In this document: piece by piece, positions 8,554 to 16,539 of the stretch | Numbering within the stretch: the stretch's first letter is position 1 | Layout: each line of letters opens with the position of its first letter | Source: Paenibacillus sp. FSL A5-0031 | Lineage (GTDB): Bacteria > Bacillota > Bacilli > Paenibacillales > Paenibacillaceae | Assembly (NCBI RefSeq): GCF_001956295.1 | Contig: NZ_MRTD01000005.1 | Span: forward strand, 248,001 to 312,000 | Direction of reading: 5' to 3' | DNA length: 64,000 bases | Program-made: the position numbers and the translations under genes | Notes under the pieces: model-generated | Told to the model about the DNA's origin: nothing | Seen by the model: the letters and a program-made list of their open reading frames with translations, nothing else | Database searches by the model: none

Positions 8554-9585
8554 ATGAAGAAGAAAGGTTTTTTGAGCGTCATAATGGCAATAGCAATAGC
8601 AGTCATGATTACGGCATGCGGGGGTAATTCAAAGGAAGAGAAGGCGCCGGCAAACGGTAACGGTGCAGCAGCCAATACAGAGAAACAAGCTGGGGAAAGC
8701 AATAACGGAGCAAAAACAGAGAAGCCTGCCTCTGAGGAAGCAGCTACACGAAAAATCACTTACTTGGACCAAGAGTATGAGCTGCCGGCCAAGGTTGAAC
8801 GCATTGTCATTGTTGGAGCGGTAGAAGCAATGGAGGATTCGATTATTCTGGATGTGAAACCGGTAGGGGCAATTAGCTTCGGGGGAGTATTCCCACCTAT
8901 GTTCGAGTCCATTACAAAGGATGCGGTTTCGATTGGCGAGAAAATGGAGCCAAACTTTGAGGCGATTCTATCGCTTAAGCCGGACGTCATACTCGGTTCG
9001 ACGAAATTCCCAGCCGAAGTATCTGAGAAGCTGGCTACCATTGCGCCAACGATTCTGTACTCGCACATCTCTACGAATTGGGAAGCGAATTTGAAGCTGC
9101 TCGGAGAGCTTGGCGGCAAGGAAGCGCAGGCAGAAGAAGCCATCGCAAAATATAAAGTGGATTTGGATGCGGCGAGAGCTTCTTTAGGCGATAAGCTAAA
9201 AGATCAGAAGGTTGTTGTCGTGCGTATCCGTCAAGGCCAAATGTTCGTATACCCGGAAAAAGTTTTCTTCAATCCGATTATTTATTCCGAACTTGGTTTA
9301 ACAGCTCCTGCGGAAATTAAGGCGGCTAAAGCTCAGGAGGCATTGTCCGTTGAGAAGTTCGCAGAAATGAATCCGGATTATCTCTTTATTCAATTCTCGC
9401 AGGACGAGAACAAGGATACGCCAAATGCGCTGGAAGATCTGCAAGCTAACCCAATCATGAAAAATACGAAAGCCATTAAAGAAGGAAAGGCATTCGTAAA
9501 CATCGTTGATCCGCTGGCTCAAGGCGGAACGGCTTACAGCAAGATCGTATTTCTTAAAGCAGTTGCCGAGCATCTAAACAAATAG
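8554..9585 (+). CDS. Ferric siderophore-binding lipoprotein (FeuA-like)
   Basis: A 343-residue lipoprotein. The signal peptide ends in the lipobox ITAC with lipidated Cys22, followed by a long Ala/Asn/Glu-rich tether (about 23-65). The class III binding fold follows (ITYLDQEYELPAKVERIV at the start of lobe 1, LKPDVILGS, linking helix near 205-225, IIYSELGLTAPAE in lobe 2). It starts 31 nt downstream of a near-consensus Fur box and is followed by two permease genes, so it is the capture component of the importer. The order regulator, binding protein, permease, permease, esterase copies the B. subtilis bacillibactin system, but the sequence does not fix the siderophore type. Confidence 0.9.
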   Translation: MKKKGFLSVIMAIAIAVMITACGGNSKEEKAPANGNGAAANTEKQAGESNNGAKTEKPASEEAATRKITYLDQEYELPAKVERIVIVGAVEAMEDSIILDVKPVGAISFGGVFPPMFESITKDAVSIGEKMEPNFEAILSLKPDVILGSTKFPAEVSEKLATIAPTILYSHISTNWEANLKLLGELGGKEAQAEEAIAKYKVDLDAARASLGDKLKDQKVVVVRIRQGQMFVYPEKVFFNPIIYSELGLTAPAEIKAAKAQEALSVEKFAEMNPDYLFIQFSQDENKDTPNALEDLQANPIMKNTKAIKEGKAFVNIVDPLAQGGTAYSKIVFLKAVAEHLNK

Positions 9586-9619
9586 ATTTACCAAATAGAA
9601 ACGAATAAGGCGTGTTCTT

Positions 9620-10627
9620 ATGCGATTAAAACAATCCCTACCGGTGGCTATCCTCGTGATGGCGCCGGTAGTAGCTGTATGTATGATACTTATTTCCATA
9701 TCCTTTGGGGCAAAAAATATTACGCCTGGAGATGTATGGGGGGCGATCGTACATTTTGACCCGAATAACGTAGATCATCAAATCATCCGGGTGTCTCGGC
9801 TTCCTAGAGTCATTGGCGCATTGCTCATTGGTGCATTCCTTGCGGTGTCGGGCGCACTAATGCAAGGGATGACGAGAAACTATCTAGCCTCCCCCTCGAT
9901 GATGGGAGTATCCGATGGTTCGGTTTTTCTAGTAACACTGGCCATGGTATTCCTGCCAAGTGGAGGTTCCGTAAGTCTTATCACGCTGTCAATGATTGGA
10001 TCAGCGCTTGGCGCAGCGATCGTATTCGGCATTGCGTGGCTCATCCCAAACGGAATGTCTCCGGTACGGCTTGCCATTTTGGGCACCATAATAGGCACAT
10101 TTCTAAGCGGGGTATCGGCAGCTGTGTCCAGTTATTTTCAAATCTCACAAGGGCTCAGCTTTTGGTACAATGCAAGGCTCCATCAAATGGACCCTGAGCT
10201 TATTAAGCTGTCCATACCGTTCGCGGTTGTCGGGCTGGCACTCGCACTAGGGTTGTCCAAGTCAATTACGGTGCTGTCGCTGGGCGACGATGTGTCTGCG
10301 AGCTTAGGTCAGCGGACAACGGTGGTCCGCATTCTTACTATTCTGTCTGTGGTCATTCTTACTGGTGTTTCTGTAGCGCTTGCCGGCAAGATTGCTTTTG
10401 TTGGGCTGATCGTGCCGCATATTGCTAGATTTCTGACTGGCGTCGATTACCGCTGGATTATTCCGGTGTCGGGGGTGCTTGGGGGATTATTTCTGGCCTT
10501 CTGCGATATATTGTCAAGGTTCGTGAACCAGCCGTTCGAGACGCCGATCGGAGTCGTGACGGCGTTATTTGGCGTTCCTTTTTTCCTTTATCTCATTAAG
10601 ACGAGAGGGGGCGGCAAAAATGCCTGA
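9620..10627 (+). CDS. Siderophore ABC transporter permease, FecCD family (FeuB-like)
   Basis: A 335-residue inner-membrane permease with about ten predicted membrane helices. Family landmarks are the RLPRVIGALLIGAFLAVSGA segment near residues 60-80, GMTRNYLASPSMMGVSDG, and the cytoplasmic ATPase-coupling region around GKIAFVGLIVPHIARFL. It is predicted to form a heterodimer with the product of the next gene, whose start overlaps its stop by 8 nt (translational coupling). Its own ATP-hydrolysing subunit is not encoded in the operon. Confidence 0.92.
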   Translation: MRLKQSLPVAILVMAPVVAVCMILISISFGAKNITPGDVWGAIVHFDPNNVDHQIIRVSRLPRVIGALLIGAFLAVSGALMQGMTRNYLASPSMMGVSDGSVFLVTLAMVFLPSGGSVSLITLSMIGSALGAAIVFGIAWLIPNGMSPVRLAILGTIIGTFLSGVSAAVSSYFQISQGLSFWYNARLHQMDPELIKLSIPFAVVGLALALGLSKSITVLSLGDDVSASLGQRTTVVRILTILSVVILTGVSVALAGKIAFVGLIVPHIARFLTGVDYRWIIPVSGVLGGLFLAFCDILSRFVNQPFETPIGVVTALFGVPFFLYLIKTRGGGKNA

Positions 10628-11642
10628 GACTACGACTGTCCGCTTATGGTCGGTTATGGCGGGTGCGTTACTGGTGACGCTCATCGGCGCTTACCTCAGC
10701 CTAACGAACGGAATTTTCGATATTTCCATTCAAGATATTGTGAAGACACTGCTTCGAATCGACAGCAGCAGGGAACATGACTTAGTTGTCTTCCAGTTTA
10801 GGCTGCCGCGTATCGTGCTGGCGATCTTAGTAGGCAGCGCGCTTGGCATGGCGGGTGCTGTGATCCAAGGCGTCACACGTAATGGCCTTGCCGATCCTGG
10901 TATTCTTGGCATTAACGCGGGAGCGGGAATGGCGGTTGTTTTATTTTTGTTTTTGTTCCAAGGCCAAATGAAGCTTACAGGCTGGGGAGCTGTCATGATG
11001 ATGCCTGTGTTCGGGCTTGTCGGGGGACTACTCGCTACCGTGCTGATTTATATGTTCGCTAGGGAGCAGGGGCGGCTTGATCCCCAGCGATTGCTGCTTG
11101 TTGGCATTGCAATCGCATCAGGATTCGGAGCGCTTACTTTATATGTATCTCTCAAAATGAATCCAAATGATTTTGAGACGGCAGCGGTTTGGCTCGCAGG
11201 CAGTATTTACAGTGCGAATTGGAAATTCGTTGCAACGATGCTGCCTTGGCTGCTCATTTTGCCACCCATCCTATGGTGGAAGGCGAGGTCTTTAGATTTG
11301 TTCCAGCTTGGGGAGCATAGCGCGACAGGACTTGGTGTACCTGTGGAGCGTGTCAAAAATCAATTGCTGATAGGCAGCATCGGTCTCGTCAGCGCAAGCG
11401 TCGCTGTCTCTGGCAGTATTGGCTTCGTCGGGCTAATCGCTCCACATGTAGCACGGAGATTGGTAGGACTTCGGCATCGATCAATTTTGCCGGTGAGCGC
11501 CTTAATCGGAGCGGCAATGGTGGTGTTTGGCGATTTTATTGGAAAGACAATTTTTGCCCCTGCTGAGCTGTCGGTGGGCATTGTTATTTCCATTATAGGT
11601 GTGCCCTATTTTGTATACCTGCTCATTCGGTCCAAAAAATAG
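10620..11642 (+). CDS. Siderophore ABC transporter permease, FecCD family (FeuC-like)
   Basis: A 340-residue permease with about ten membrane helices, carrying the FecCD signatures RLPRIVLAILVGSALGMAGA, NGLADPGILGINAGAG and GSIGFVGLIAPHVARRLVG. ATG 10620 is chosen because GAGAGGGGG at 10603-10611 is well spaced. An in-frame ATG at 10569 would lie deep inside the preceding gene. It partners with the FeuB-like protein. As in the B. subtilis feu system, where the ATPase YusV is encoded elsewhere, the ATPase is not in the operon. Confidence 0.92.
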   Translation: MPETTTVRLWSVMAGALLVTLIGAYLSLTNGIFDISIQDIVKTLLRIDSSREHDLVVFQFRLPRIVLAILVGSALGMAGAVIQGVTRNGLADPGILGINAGAGMAVVLFLFLFQGQMKLTGWGAVMMMPVFGLVGGLLATVLIYMFAREQGRLDPQRLLLVGIAIASGFGALTLYVSLKMNPNDFETAAVWLAGSIYSANWKFVATMLPWLLILPPILWWKARSLDLFQLGEHSATGLGVPVERVKNQLLIGSIGLVSASVAVSGSIGFVGLIAPHVARRLVGLRHRSILPVSALIGAAMVVFGDFIGKTIFAPAELSVGIVISIIGVPYFVYLLIRSKK

Positions 11643-11669
11643 CCATTGCAGGGGGAAAGGTGATATTGT

Positions 11670-13244
11670 ATGAATCATTTTCAAGAAACAACCGTGCAGA
11701 ACCGTGAACTAACGATTTATCTTCCACCGTCGTATCAAAACGATACAAAGCGCAGATACCCCGCAGCATATGTTCAGGACGGTGGAGGGCTGTTTCAGCA
11801 TGTAACCAACCAGTTGGAGCATCTCATGTTAACGGGGAAGCTGCCGGAAGTGATTATGATAGGTATAAAACCGCATGATCGAAATGATGAATATACGCCG
11901 TGGACAGCTCCCTCGCTGCTGGATAGCTATCCAGCGTTTGGGGGAAAAGGCCGGGCATACGTCGATGAATTGGCAGACGTTGTGAAACCGTACATCGACG
12001 AGCGTTACCGTACAAAAACGGAATCCGACCATACTGCCATTATAGGAGGTTCTTTCGGCGGGTTGATCTCATTATTTGCAGGATACTGGCGGCCGGATAC
12101 GTTCGGGCGGTTAGGCTTGCTCTCGGCGTCGTTCTGGTTTCAAGATGTCCTGCCATTCATGAGGGAGCAGCCCGGTCTATCCGATCGGCTGCGTATTTAC
12201 ATGTCTGTTGGTGATTGCGAAGGCATTTACAAACAGAACATTCAGCGCAATATGGTTGATCAAACAATCGAGGCATCTACATTGCTTGTGGAAAAAGGTT
12301 TACCGGCGAACCTACTGCATTTCGAGCTTCAGCCTGGCGGAACGCACGATTCGTTATATATGTCGGAGAACTATTTGAAGGCGTTGAAATGGCTATTCTA
12401 TGAGGAGGTGACAACCGCAAAGTCGTTAGCTGTTGAAGCCCTATCACATGCCAGATGGACGAAAGAGTTCACGATTCCGCACACTCGTCATCTCATTATG
12501 TGTTCAGTGCGAACGGGAAGAGAGTATCGTATTTTTGTTTGGCTGCCGCAGACAGAGCCTCCGGAAGATGGGTTTTCTGTATTGTACGCTCTAGACGGCA
12601 ATGCATCGTTCGGATCACTTGCGGAAGCGATGCGTCTTCAAGGACGCAAGCCGCATGGCATAGAACCTCAGGTCATCGTAGCAATCGGGTATGACTCGGA
12701 TGAGCCGATTGTTTCGCCGGAGCGTTTTTATGATTACACCATAAAAGCTTCTTCAGAAGAGCTGCGACAACGACCGGACGGCTCCGAATGGCCGGAGACG
12801 GGCGGTGCTGATGATTTTATCACATTTATAGAGGAACAGTTAAAACCGGAAATAGAACGAATCGTACCGATTAATCGGAACAGGCAATCTTTGTTCGGTC
12901 ATTCCCTGGGCGGTTTTTTCGCACTTCATACGTTGTTCACCAAAACCGATGCATTCAGCACCTATATAGCAGGTAGCCCTTCGATTTGGTGGAAGCAGCA
13001 TGATTTGTTGCAGAGATGGCCGAGTGTGGAAGGACGATTGAAAGACAGCGAGCTTGAAGCAAATCTATTAATCGTCGTTGGCGCAGAAGAGAAACGCGGA
13101 ATGGTTGAGGATGCCAAACAGCTATACGAGCTGATGCTGCCTTATTCAGGAGATAGGTTTGTTGTTTCGTACCGAGAGGTTGAAGGGGCGGGCCATATTT
13201 CCGTCTTGCCGCCGCTCATTAATGAATTGTTGAAATTTATTTGA
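11670..13244 (+). CDS. Tandem alpha/beta-hydrolase esterase, probable siderophore hydrolase
   Basis: A 524-residue cytoplasmic protein made of two esterase-D-like (enterochelin esterase superfamily) domains. Domain 1 (about 1-245) has its nucleophile elbow at GGSFGG with Ser128. Domain 2 (about 262-524) has GHSLGG with Ser412 and a C-terminal GAGHISVLPP histidine segment. Domain 1 resembles YbbA, the last gene of the B. subtilis feu operon; domain 2 resembles BesA/YuiI, the bacillibactin trilactone hydrolase. Both are single-domain proteins in Bacillus. It starts 27 nt after the permease gene, in the same operon. The likely role is intracellular ester hydrolysis of an imported ferric siderophore to release iron. 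Both serine motifs look intact; whether both sites are active is unknown. Confidence 0.85.
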   Translation: MNHFQETTVQNRELTIYLPPSYQNDTKRRYPAAYVQDGGGLFQHVTNQLEHLMLTGKLPEVIMIGIKPHDRNDEYTPWTAPSLLDSYPAFGGKGRAYVDELADVVKPYIDERYRTKTESDHTAIIGGSFGGLISLFAGYWRPDTFGRLGLLSASFWFQDVLPFMREQPGLSDRLRIYMSVGDCEGIYKQNIQRNMVDQTIEASTLLVEKGLPANLLHFELQPGGTHDSLYMSENYLKALKWLFYEEVTTAKSLAVEALSHARWTKEFTIPHTRHLIMCSVRTGREYRIFVWLPQTEPPEDGFSVLYALDGNASFGSLAEAMRLQGRKPHGIEPQVIVAIGYDSDEPIVSPERFYDYTIKASSEELRQRPDGSEWPETGGADDFITFIEEQLKPEIERIVPINRNRQSLFGHSLGGFFALHTLFTKTDAFSTYIAGSPSIWWKQHDLLQRWPSVEGRLKDSELEANLLIVVGAEEKRGMVEDAKQLYELMLPYSGDRFVVSYREVEGAGHISVLPPLINELLKFI

Positions 13245-13286
13245 AAATAAATCAATAAGTCGCTCAAAAATATGATTCCATTTCGG

Positions 13287-13338
13287 AAAAAGATCGCGCA
13301 ACCGTTCTTCATGAACTGGCAGCTGCGATCTTTTTTTT
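13287..13338 (+). terminator. Terminator of the feu-like operon
   Basis: AAAAAGATCGC (13287-13297) pairs with GCGATC (13325-13330), followed by eight T. An inner GTTC/GAAC stem closes part of the loop. Confidence 0.85.
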
Positions 13339-13393
13339 GCAGCATCGTTATGCTTGCATGCATGAGATAATTGTTTTCTTTTCTCATTAAACT

Positions 13394-13423
13394 TGCTACA
13401 ATTTTAAATGATAACAATTATCA
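13394..13423 (+). promoter_or_regulatory. Orphan promoter with Fur box
   Basis: An extended -10 element (TGC then TACAAT, 13394-13402) is followed by TGATAACAATTATCA (13409-13423), one mismatch from the 7-1-7 Fur consensus and placed on the predicted start site. No protein gene follows on this strand. The -35 is weak (TTTTCT at 13374, or TTGTTT at 13371 with a long spacer). Confidence 0.68.
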
Positions 13424-13582
13424 ATTAGCGTGCTAAAGAATACGGATTCCCTTCAAAGGGGCATTGAGTTGCTTATTATGAATGTAATCAGCTGAAAGAT
13501 TTGCGCGAGTTTAAGATGTTAATAGAGATCAGCTTCAGAGAAGAAAGCCGTCAGACATGAGCTGGCGGCTTCTGTTTTTTTA
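13409..13582 (+). ncRNA. Candidate Fur-controlled small RNA
   Basis: This roughly 170-nt unit begins at a Fur-box promoter and ends in a strong intrinsic terminator: AGAAAGCCGTCAG (13543-13555) pairs with GCTGGCGGCTTCT (13561-13573) with one bulge, followed by seven T. It holds a small CCCTT/AAGGG hairpin near its 5' part. No reading frame with a ribosome binding site is present; the longest is a 21-codon GTG frame without a Shine-Dalgarno sequence. By position and control it could be a functional counterpart of B. subtilis FsrA, but I see no sequence similarity to claim. A decayed iron-regulated gene is the alternative. Confidence 0.5.
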
Positions 13583-13671
13583 TGGAGGTTAAGGATAGGG
13601 GGATTACTGTTTATCGCAAACGCATATTCTAGTTTGCATTTTTTAATCTATAGTGATTTCATAGTAACGTA

Positions 13672-14724
13672 TTAAACCAGATATTTTAGATGAAGTGCAG
13701 CATCATACGGTATTATGCTGGTTCCGGCCTTCAAACGCTGAACAAAATCAGGATTGGCGAGGAGAGGCCGCCCGAAAGCCGCTAGATCAATGGATCCGGC
13801 TTTTATAGCAGCGGCAGCAGATTTATAATCTAAATTTCCTACTCCGATTATTGTATCATTCCAATATTCGCGAACAGCTTGATGAAATGTCATTCCTTTG
13901 GTGAATATCTTAGTAAACTGGTTGGTTGAGGGGTGAAGAATCTTAAGGCCTAATGCTTTGAAAATTTGTATATAAGCAGCCAATGTTTGTTCGGGATTAT
14001 CCCATCTATAATTCGGAATATCATCTTTTATTTCTGAAAAACGAACGATAGTCCTTGGCGCACCTATTTCTGTTACTACGGCAGTTAGCAGCTCTTTCAT
14101 GAATGATAGACGCTGTGATAAGTCCCCGCCATATTTGTCCGTCCGAGCATTTGTAACCTCTGAATTAAACTGATCGATTAAATACCCGTGGGCTGCATGG
14201 ATTTCAACCCCGTCAAAACCGGCAATTATCGCATTTCTCGCAGCAGCTGCATGCTGTTCAATCACTTCGGAAATTTCGTCCTGAGACATCGCCTCAGGCA
14301 TCTCATAAGGTTTGCGTAACCGATGTACGAGTCCATTTGCTGCAATGCTAGATGGCGCTTGAGGAGGATGCCCTCCCGTTAATTCATGATGGGTCAGCCT
14401 GCCAACATGCCAAAGCTGCGCCACGATTGTTCCACCTTCCAAATGAACAGCATCAGTCACCTTTTTCCATGCTTGGATCTGCTCTTTGTTGTATAGCCCT
14501 GATATACCATAGGTTCCTTTGGCTCTTGGGCTTGGATTTATCCCCTCCGTAATGATCAGACCAATACCATCAGCAGCCCGTTTACGGTAATATTCTACGA
14601 CATCTGGACCAACCACACCTGACTTATTGTCGGCAAAGGAACGAGTCATAGGCGCCATGACTACACGTGATTGAAGCGTCCAATTTTCAATCGTAACTTG
14701 TTCAAGCAATTTATTAGATTCCAT
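13672..14724 (-). CDS. Old yellow enzyme family alkene reductase / NADH:flavin oxidoreductase
   Basis: A 350-residue FMN-dependent (beta/alpha)8 enzyme that reduces activated carbon-carbon double bonds or nitro groups with NAD(P)H. Visible motifs are VMAPMTRS near residue 22, the substrate-binding pair in GVEIHAAHGYLIDQF (about 170-185), the NARTDKYGG loop, and the C-terminal phosphate-binding stretch AFGRPLLANPDF. GAGGAGG lies just before ATG 14724. It diverges from an Lrp-type regulator gene, which may control it. It closely resembles NemA/XenA-type class proteins; the natural substrate is not evident. Confidence 0.88.
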   Translation of the reverse strand: MESNKLLEQVTIENWTLQSRVVMAPMTRSFADNKSGVVGPDVVEYYRKRAADGIGLIITEGINPSPRAKGTYGISGLYNKEQIQAWKKVTDAVHLEGGTIVAQLWHVGRLTHHELTGGHPPQAPSSIAANGLVHRLRKPYEMPEAMSQDEISEVIEQHAAAARNAIIAGFDGVEIHAAHGYLIDQFNSEVTNARTDKYGGDLSQRLSFMKELLTAVVTEIGAPRTIVRFSEIKDDIPNYRWDNPEQTLAAYIQIFKALGLKILHPSTNQFTKIFTKGMTFHQAVREYWNDTIIGVGNLDYKSAAAAIKAGSIDLAAFGRPLLANPDFVQRLKAGTSIIPYDAALHLKYLV

Positions 14725-14879
14725 CTTTATGCCTCCTCAGTGCTTAACAGTTGATTATTCATTAATGTTATAATGGAATCGTTCAATTTTACATAATAAA
14801 TTCAAGGTATTGTATCATGATATCCTTTAAAATTGTTTTATTAGTGTTATTTGACATTGAAAATAAAGGAGTGACTAGT

Positions 14880-15323
14880 TTGGTCGATGGACTGGATAAA
14901 AACATTATTATGATTCTTCAAGATCAGGCAAGAATTTCAATGACGGAGTTAGGAAAAGCCGTTGCATTGTCGCAGCCAGCAGTAACAGAAAGAGTGCGGA
15001 GGTTGGAGGAAAAAGGCATTATTGATCATTATCGTGCTGTTGTTTCTCTTGAAAAATTAAACAAATCGATTGTTGCCTACTTATTATTTCATACGAAGAG
15101 CTGCGAAAGTTTTGTTGATCATTGCAAAAATTCGCTTGATGTGCTTGAAATGCATCGTATAAGTGGCCAGTACAATTTTTTGGTTAAGGTGATTAGCGAA
15201 TCATTGCATTCCATGGAAAATGTTATTAATGAAATGGGAAAGTTTGGAGATTCGACAACTTTAATCGTCCTCTCCTCACCTATAGAGCATAGTAAGGTCG
15301 TTCCCAATATTCAGGATAAATAG
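14880..15323 (+). CDS. Lrp/AsnC-family transcriptional regulator
   Basis: A 147-residue DNA-binding protein. The N-terminal winged helix-turn-helix is at about 5-60 (VALSQPAVTERVRRLEEKGI) and the C-terminal RAM ligand-binding/oligomerisation domain at about 70-145. TTG 14880 is chosen as the start because AAAGGAG at 14865-14871 is 8 nt upstream and the resulting length fits the family; an ATG at 14817 would add residues unlike the family. The divergent old yellow enzyme gene is the obvious candidate target; the selD cluster 140 nt downstream is another. The effector is unknown. Confidence 0.82.
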   Translation: MVDGLDKNIIMILQDQARISMTELGKAVALSQPAVTERVRRLEEKGIIDHYRAVVSLEKLNKSIVAYLLFHTKSCESFVDHCKNSLDVLEMHRISGQYNFLVKVISESLHSMENVINEMGKFGDSTTLIVLSSPIEHSKVVPNIQDK

Positions 15324-15389
15324 ATAGGAACCCATATATTCGTTTTGGATACATTTCCTGACACTAGCTTTAAATAAGCCAATATAAAT

Positions 15390-15418
15390 TTGCGTTCACA
15401 CTAAACATCAGGTACGAT
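15390..15418 (+). promoter_or_regulatory. Probable sigmaA promoter of the selD operon
   Basis: TTGCGT (15390-15395), a 17-nt spacer and TACGAT (15413-15418) lie 45 nt before the selD start. The hexamers are moderate matches. Confidence 0.4.
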
Positions 15419-15462
15419 TTTATTATTAATTATCAATGAAGAGTAAGAGAGGGACGAATCTA

Positions 15463-16512
15463 ATGCACTCAAACGAAACCATAAAGCTGACATCTTTATC
15501 TAGCAAGGGAGGATGCGGTTGCAAAATCGGTCCGGCTGATTTAAAAGAAGTCATAGGAAACCTCCCGCTAGCGGAACTTAATCCTAATTTGCTTGTGGGC
15601 ATCGAAACAAGCGATGATGCAGGTGTATTTCGAATAAGCGATGATTTAGCATTAGTTCAAACCGTAGATTTTTTTACTCCAATCGTAGATGACCCTTATT
15701 CTTTCGGACAGATAGCAGCGGCTAACGCAATAAGCGATATTTATGCAATGGGCGGTAAGCCATTAACGGTATTAAACATTGTTGCTTTTCCCATCGCAAC
15801 ACTAGATAAGTACATTTTAACAGACATCTTACGCGGAGCAGCAGATAAGGTGAAAGAGGCTGGAGCTACCCTTGTAGGCGGACACTCCATTGACGATAAG
15901 GAACCTAAGTTTGGACTAGCAGTAACCGGTTTAATTCATCCCGATCAAATTAAAACCAATGCAGGTGCTAGACCTGGAGACAAGCTGATTTTGACGAAGC
16001 CAATTGGTGTGGGCATTATGACAACCTCGATTAAGAAGGAACAATTAAGTGCGGAGGAAATCGAGCGTGTTACTCGCGTCATGGCTACATTGAATAAGAC
16101 GGCAGCAGAAATAATGAATAAATATGAAACGCATGCTTGTACTGACGTAACGGGTTTTGGCTTAATCGGACATGCACTGGAAATGGCTAAAGGCAGCGAA
16201 GTAGGAATAACGATTGTAAACGAAGCGGTACCCAAATTGCCTCGTGTCAGGGAACTTGCAGAAAATGGATTTGTACCAGGCGGCACGAAGAACAATTTTA
16301 AGCATGTTGAAAATGATGTTATTTTCCCACAAGCGATGGACCAAGTTGATCGATGGATTCTATGTGATGCGGTGACTTCAGGCGGTTTATTCATTGCGGT
16401 TGCGGCAGACCAGTCTGAGCAAATGCTGGATGAGCTTAAGCAAGCAGGTGTGGAAGCAAGTATAGTAGGAGAAGCAACAGAAAGTAATGCTGGCCAAATC
16501 GTGGTGCTTTAA
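15463..16512 (+). CDS. selD: Selenide, water dikinase (selenophosphate synthetase)
   Basis: A 349-residue cytosolic enzyme that makes selenophosphate from selenide and ATP. The active-site loop GGCGCKIGP places Cys18 and Lys21 at the positions of E. coli Cys17 and Lys20. It is the cysteine form, since codon 18 is TGC rather than TGA. AIRS-type ATP-binding motifs follow (VGIETSDDAGVF, VDFFTPIVDDPY, NAISDIYAMGG, GGHSIDDKEPKFGLAVTG, TDVTGFGLIGHALEMA). ATG 15463 is preferred to ATG 15436 because AGAGAGGG (15446-15453) is correctly spaced for it. It is followed by mnmH and a cysteine desulfurase gene, so its product most likely feeds tRNA selenouridine formation. Confidence 0.95.
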   Translation: MHSNETIKLTSLSSKGGCGCKIGPADLKEVIGNLPLAELNPNLLVGIETSDDAGVFRISDDLALVQTVDFFTPIVDDPYSFGQIAAANAISDIYAMGGKPLTVLNIVAFPIATLDKYILTDILRGAADKVKEAGATLVGGHSIDDKEPKFGLAVTGLIHPDQIKTNAGARPGDKLILTKPIGVGIMTTSIKKEQLSAEEIERVTRVMATLNKTAAEIMNKYETHACTDVTGFGLIGHALEMAKGSEVGITIVNEAVPKLPRVRELAENGFVPGGTKNNFKHVENDVIFPQAMDQVDRWILCDAVTSGGLFIAVAADQSEQMLDELKQAGVEASIVGEATESNAGQIVVL

Positions 16513-16539
16513 GATAAACCATTAAGGAGTCATTAAACT

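Noticed and set aside
13424-13492. 21-codon GTG frame within the candidate small RNA
   Set aside because: It has no Shine-Dalgarno sequence and no recognisable peptide; kept only as an alternative in the ncRNA entry.
15421-15437. Possible Fur box before selD (TATTATTAATTATCA)
   Set aside because: Only one half-site (TGATAAT on the minus strand) matches; the other half has three mismatches and there is no iron-related gene.
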